Assembly (NCBI GenBank): GCA_002699335.1
Contig: PACG01000170.1
Span: 7,261 to 17,953, forward strand
Direction: 5' to 3'
Source of the DNA: Candidatus Poribacteria bacterium
GTDB taxonomy: Bacteria; Poribacteria; WGA-4E; UBA9662
Length of the DNA: 10,693 nucleotides
The translations under genes were made by a program, and so were the position numbers. Below the pieces are notes generated by a model. It did not search any database. It had not been told where the DNA came from and was given only the letters and a program-made list of their open reading frames with translations. Shown in pieces: positions 6,977 through 10,693 of the stretch (its first letter is position 1; each line of letters starts with the position of its first letter).

Positions 6977-8012
6977 GATTGGCGATGTTGAAGTTGGAGA
7001 GTTCCCACTGTTGCTCGCTCCGATGGAAGATGTAAGCGATCCACCGTTCCGAGCAGTTTGTAAAGAGAACGGCGCAGATGTGATGTACACGGAATTTATC
7101 TCTTCTGAGGGACTAATTCGCAATGCAGCCAAAAGCGTGGCTAAGCTCGATATTTTCGAGTATGAGCGCCCGATCGGCATTCAGATCTTCGGACACGATA
7201 TTGAGACGATGAGAGCGGCAACTGAAATCTCTGAAACGGCGGCCCCCGATATTATCGATATCAACTACGGTTGTCCTGTTAAACGGGTTGCCGGTAGAGG
7301 CGCTGGGGCCGGTATTCTACAAGACATCCCGAAGATGGTTGAGATGACGGCTGAAATCGTCAAATCGACCAATTTACCGGTGACAGTTAAGACCCGGCTT
7401 GGTTGGGACGAAAAAACACTTTATGTGATCGAAGTCGCCGAACGGTTACAGGACGTGGGGATTCAGGCTATTTCTGTTCACGGTAGAACTCGCAAGCAGA
7501 TGTATAAAGGTGCTGCTGATTGGACGCTGATCGGGAGAATAAAAGACAATCCACGAATGCGAATTCCCGTCTTTGGCAATGGTGATATCGATAGCCCGGA
7601 AAAAGCGCAACAGATGAAGCAGAAGTACGGTCTAGATGGGATTATGATTGGCCGAGCAAGTATTGGTTATCCCTGGATCTTTAACCAGATTAAATGCTTT
7701 TTGAAGACCGGGCAACATTTGCCAGATCCAGCTATCGATCAGCGTATCTTGACCTTGAAAAGGCATCTCGAGTTTTCACTTCGATGGAAAGGGTCGCGAG
7801 TTGGTCTCTACGAGATGCGCCGCCACTATAAAAACTACTTTAAAGATTTACCGGGAATCAAACCCTATCGCCAACAACTCTGTACCTGTGAGGATGTCCA
7901 CCAAATCCCGGAGATTCTGGAAGAGATCCGAAATCATGCAGAGAAAATCTCAAATCGGAGACTTCAAGGCATGAGACAACCCCCGGTTGGTAGGGTTAAG
8001 TTGGCTAGTTAA
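6969..8012 (+). CDS. dusB: tRNA-dihydrouridine synthase, DusB type
   Basis: This FMN-dependent enzyme reduces uridines in the tRNA D-loop, using NADPH. The 347-residue protein starts with the TIM-barrel signature LLLAPMEDVSDPPFR. DINYGCPVK holds Cys102, the catalytic acid. VTVKTRLGW, SVHGRTRKQMYKG, FGNGDI and MIGRASIG line the FMN and phosphate sites. The C-terminal helical domain (from about residue 250, with MRRHYKNYFK) recognises tRNA. GRGAGAGIL after the Cys motif, in place of the usual KxxGSALL, resembles Bacteroidetes-type enzymes. The start at 6969 is favoured by GGGGAG eight bases upstream and by alignment; a longer frame from 6921 lies within the preceding gene. The exact tRNA position modified cannot be told from sequence. 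Confidence 0.93.
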   Translation: MVKIGDVEVGEFPLLLAPMEDVSDPPFRAVCKENGADVMYTEFISSEGLIRNAAKSVAKLDIFEYERPIGIQIFGHDIETMRAATEISETAAPDIIDINYGCPVKRVAGRGAGAGILQDIPKMVEMTAEIVKSTNLPVTVKTRLGWDEKTLYVIEVAERLQDVGIQAISVHGRTRKQMYKGAADWTLIGRIKDNPRMRIPVFGNGDIDSPEKAQQMKQKYGLDGIMIGRASIGYPWIFNQIKCFLKTGQHLPDPAIDQRILTLKRHLEFSLRWKGSRVGLYEMRRHYKNYFKDLPGIKPYRQQLCTCEDVHQIPEILEEIRNHAEKISNRRLQGMRQPPVGRVKLAS

Positions 8013-8092
8013 TACCACCTTCATCGCAAAGGCAGAGGTTTCAACGGATACATTTACGCTTCATCACTAAAGTTTAGAGAGGACTAATATAT

Positions 8093-9112
8093 ATGCCAGA
8101 CCTAAATCGCCAGATTATCCTAGCCAATCGACCTGACGGTTATCCGGTCGAATCCGATTTTGAATTAGTCGAAAGTTCAATTCCAGACCCAGTGGAAGGG
8201 GAAATTTTGGTTCGAACCATCTACCTGTCGGTAGACCCATACATGCGAGGTCGAATGAATGTCAGTCAGAAATCGTACGCCTCGCCGGTTGGCGATCGAG
8301 AAGTCATTACCGGTGGTGTTGTTGGTGAGGTCGTAAAATCGAAGCACGATCAATTCCAAGTTGGCGATATCGCTCAGTGCCAACTCGGTTGGCAGGCCTA
8401 TGGAACAATGGCCGGTGAAGATGCCCGCAAAATTGATCCAGATTTAGCGCCGATTTCGACCTCGCTCGGTATCCTGGGAATGCCGGGGTTGACCGCCTAC
8501 TTTGGACTGCTCGAGGTCTGTGAGCCTCAAGCAGGAGAAACGGTTTTCATTTCTGGCGCGGCCGGAGCAGTAGGATCAATAGTAGGACAGATTGCCAAGA
8601 TCAAAGGTTGTCAAGCCATCGGTTCAGCAGGAACAGATCAGAAGGTTGAACACATAGTTTCGGGCCTTGGCTTCGACGCTGCCTACAACTATAAGACAAC
8701 TGGCGATTACGTGGCCAAAATCGCTGAGTTGTGTCCAGATGGAGTCGATGTCTATTTTGATAATGTTGGAGGGACACAAACTGATGCAGTTTTCCCCAAC
8801 TTTAATATCGGTGCTCGTATTTCGATTTGTGGACAGATTTCACAATACAACCTCAAGCAACCTGAACTGGGGCCTCGGTTATTCTTTCACTTTATTGTCA
8901 AGCGCCTTCGAATGCGAGGTTTTTTGGTGTTCGACTTTGTAGAACGGCATGAGCAAGCGCTGACTGAGATGGCAAACTGGCTAAAGACGAATAAATTGCA
9001 GTACCGTGAAACTATCACTGACGGTCTTGAAAATGCCCCGACCGCCTTCATCAGCATGCTAAAAGGGGGGAATTTGGGTAAGCAGCTAGTAAAGGTGTCC
9101 AACGAAAGCTAA
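8093..9112 (+). CDS. NADPH-dependent medium-chain reductase (CurA/YncB/LTB4-dehydrogenase group)
   Basis: The 339-residue product belongs to the zinc-free medium-chain dehydrogenase/reductase group that reduces the C=C bond of enones and similar electrophiles with NADPH, typified by E. coli CurA (YncB) and mammalian prostaglandin reductase. Typical features are SVDPYMRGRM near residue 45, a GroES-like N-terminal domain, GMPGLTAYFGL around 140, the nucleotide loop SGAAGAVGS (154-162) and DVYFDNVGG. No zinc-binding Cys/His set is present, as expected. AGAGAGGA lies nine bases before the ATG. The gene follows dusB by 80 bases with no terminator between them, so it may be the last gene of the operon. 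A detoxifying role for reactive carbonyls is likely from the family, but the substrate is unknown. Confidence 0.9.
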   Translation: MPDLNRQIILANRPDGYPVESDFELVESSIPDPVEGEILVRTIYLSVDPYMRGRMNVSQKSYASPVGDREVITGGVVGEVVKSKHDQFQVGDIAQCQLGWQAYGTMAGEDARKIDPDLAPISTSLGILGMPGLTAYFGLLEVCEPQAGETVFISGAAGAVGSIVGQIAKIKGCQAIGSAGTDQKVEHIVSGLGFDAAYNYKTTGDYVAKIAELCPDGVDVYFDNVGGTQTDAVFPNFNIGARISICGQISQYNLKQPELGPRLFFHFIVKRLRMRGFLVFDFVERHEQALTEMANWLKTNKLQYRETITDGLENAPTAFISMLKGGNLGKQLVKVSNES

Positions 9113-9116
9113 TTCG

Positions 9117-9765
9117 GCGAATACTTTTGATTACAATAGGTTTTTGCTGCAGCCTGAGGACAGCGATAATACCGCCGACTACATCGTGTTGCTACCGAGA
9201 CAATGAAGATGAAAATTCATCTGCGTCAGAGCTTTTTACATGTGCTGGATATGGGAAGCCAACATTTTCATCAGCCGATTACTTTATCTCAGAAGAAAAC
9301 TACTGCGCAAACCTGTTGTGCTGGCCGTGGTAGGTATTAGCCAACATAAACTCCAGTCCATAAAGACCATCTTAGCTAAAGTTGGGATATCTGCTGAGTC
9401 GAAGGTGATTTTTTTACGGCATTCATTATTATTACTACACTATCTGGATGCGTTGGTAAAACGCCCGACAGCCTTCGAGCATACGATCCCTATGCGGTAC
9501 TGACGTCAAAGTCGGGGGTTGGCACTAGAAGCCTATCTCCAGGAACACAAGGTTCATTTTCGGATTGCGACTGGTTCCAGACGAACACCGGTTTCACCAG
9601 ATCATGCGGCTACCGATCGCAAATTGTATCTGCCTGTTTTTACCATTCCCTCCTGCTGAAGTACAGGTCTTGCTCACTTTTTACCCTGAGCTTTACCTGG
9701 TCATAAATTCAATGTCACATCCACTATAGATCTAAAATACCGCACCAATTACTGGAATCGCAACT
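9117..9765 (+). pseudogene. Decayed gene of unidentified function preceding an ABC permease
   Basis: No single frame is long, but coherent protein-like segments follow one another: PEDSDNTADYIVLLPR, then DNEDENSSASELF, then KPVVLAVVGIS with LQSIKTILAKVGIS, then AYDPYAVLTSKSG, then LALEAYLQEHKVHFRIATGS with ATDRKLYLPVFTIP, then PPAEVQVLLTFYPELYLVIN, and lastly NVTSTIDLKYRTNYWNRN. That is about six frame changes in 650 bases. The order and spacing suggest one former protein of roughly 210 or more residues with an alpha/beta fold. I cannot name the family. Lying directly before an FtsX-like permease, it may have been a partner of that transporter. The N-terminus, with any signal peptide, is not recognisable. 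Confidence 0.5.
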
Positions 9766-10693
9766 TTGGTGAGATACGCCACCGTAAGCTTCATTTGGGA
9801 CTTGCGGTGCCAGGTGTAATAACTGCGGTTGCTTGTAGTACAAGCGTCATCGTATTACTTGTCGTGCATGACCTGCAAAAACTAAGCAGATCCTATGGGA
9901 CCAAAGGCAAGTCGTTCAAAAGCGTACCGAAGAACTTGAGGATCAGATGCGTAAAATCAGTAAAGGGTTGGGGTTTAACATTTTGATTTTGTCGAGAGAT
10001 CAAAACCTGAGCGAACTTTATTCCAACAATTATGCTTCAAAGTTTATGCCAGAGTCGTATACCTCAAAGTTAGCTGAGAGCGAAATTGTGACCATTAACT
10101 ATTTGTTGCCGACGGTTGAACAGCGAATCTGTTGGCCTGAACACAACAGCCGGACGTATGCATCGGCAACCACAAAAACCGATTGCGCAGAAAGTACCGC
10201 TGGGACAAATCGTACTCGGTAGTGAAATTGCCATAGTCGAGAGCCTCGAAGTTGGTGATAGGGTTACTCTGAAGGGCGAGAAATTTACCGTCTCACAGGT
10301 ACATGATCCGCGTGGAAACAAAGATGACGTTACAATCTGGATCCACTTGGAAACCGCACAGCAGATGCTAAAAAAGGAAGGTTTGATCAACGCTATATGG
10401 GCGATTGAATGTGGATGCGCGCTGGGCGGATTTACCCAAAGTCACTCAGGAAATTTCGGCGTATTTACCTGATACTCAGGTGATTGAAAAGATCACCAAG
10501 GCGCAAGCTCGAGCAAACATGCGAATGGAAGCGGCCAAATTAGCTGAGCAAACCCTTAAACAAGAAAAGATACATCAGCAACATCTGGGAAACAGGTGTC
10601 GAACTCTAGCCGCGAGTATCATCTCTGCTTCAATTGTCGCTGGTGGTATCTGGATGGCATTTCTGTCACTGATCAATGTTCGTAATCGGAGAT
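9762..10693 (+). pseudogene. FtsX/MacB-type ABC transporter permease, frameshifted, runs off the window
   Basis: The segments read like one permease of the FtsX/MacB fold. GEIRHRKLHLGLAVPG and the following hydrophobic stretch form the first membrane helix, ending in VVHDLQK. After a one-base shift at a five-A run (near 9870) comes a coiled region and RKISKGLGFNILILSRDQNL with YASKFMPESYTSKLAESEI. A further break near 10150 leads to PQKPIAQKVPLGQIVLGSEI, LEVGDRVTLKGEKFTV and HDPRGNKDDVTIWI. Another shift near 10420 leads to ARWADLPKVTQEISAYLP and a coiled segment. A second membrane helix (IISASIVAGGIWMAFLSL) then ends in INVRNRR, the conserved cytoplasmic motif after that helix. The periplasmic domain is thus complete in outline but broken three times. 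No intact ATPase gene is seen here. Confidence 0.75.

Overview
The window looks like a chromosome segment of an uncultured, free-living or host-associated bacterium. A group rich in sulfatases and Gfo/Idh/MocA oxidoreductases, in the style of Poribacteria, Latescibacterota or Planctomycetes, would fit. This is a loose inference: no rRNA or other phylogenetic marker is present, and the tRNA-dihydrouridine synthase resembles Bacteroidetes-type proteins instead. Intact housekeeping genes sit in the middle, with visibly decaying DNA on both sides.

Left part (1-4081). On the minus strand lies an intact Gfo/Idh/MocA-type dehydrogenase (58-1248) with a plausible promoter upstream. A gene-free stretch with scattered hairpins and short repeats follows. 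Next come a badly decayed IS1634-family insertion sequence (about 1719-3175, minus) and a sulfatase remnant (3353-3819, minus) that has lost its N-terminal catalytic half and has internal deletions. A small unidentified Lys/Glu-rich reading frame (3812-4081, minus) ends at the point where the sulfatase remnant begins.

Control region (4082-4262). Two divergent promoter candidates lie here. The plus-strand one has a consensus -35 and an extended consensus -10, with an inverted repeat in its spacer. A second perfect 12-bp palindrome lies downstream of the minus-strand -10.

Central operon (4263-9112, plus). The order is a small multi-pass membrane protein, purF (first committed step of purine synthesis), a small CxxC-CxxC protein with a basic linker, a DusB-type tRNA-dihydrouridine synthase whose start overlaps the preceding gene by 8 bp, and an NADPH-dependent medium-chain reductase of the CurA/YncB/LTB4-dehydrogenase group. 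All are intact, codirectional and separated by 80 bp or less, so they are probably co-transcribed from the strong promoter. purF and dusB link nucleotide supply to tRNA modification only loosely; this may be simple housekeeping clustering.

Right part (9117-10693, plus). Two adjacent decayed genes occupy this stretch. The first is an unidentified protein whose reading frame changes about six times. The second is an FtsX/MacB-type ABC transporter permease with at least three frame changes, running off the window. Recognisable peptide segments continue across the frame changes, so these are eroding genes and not random sequence.

I see no CRISPR array, tRNA, rRNA or defence island. I found no convincing new biological system. 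The most worthwhile leads are the CxxC-CxxC protein, the palindrome-bearing promoter, the Gfo/Idh enzyme lacking the usual EKP motif, and the decayed two-gene transporter locus.
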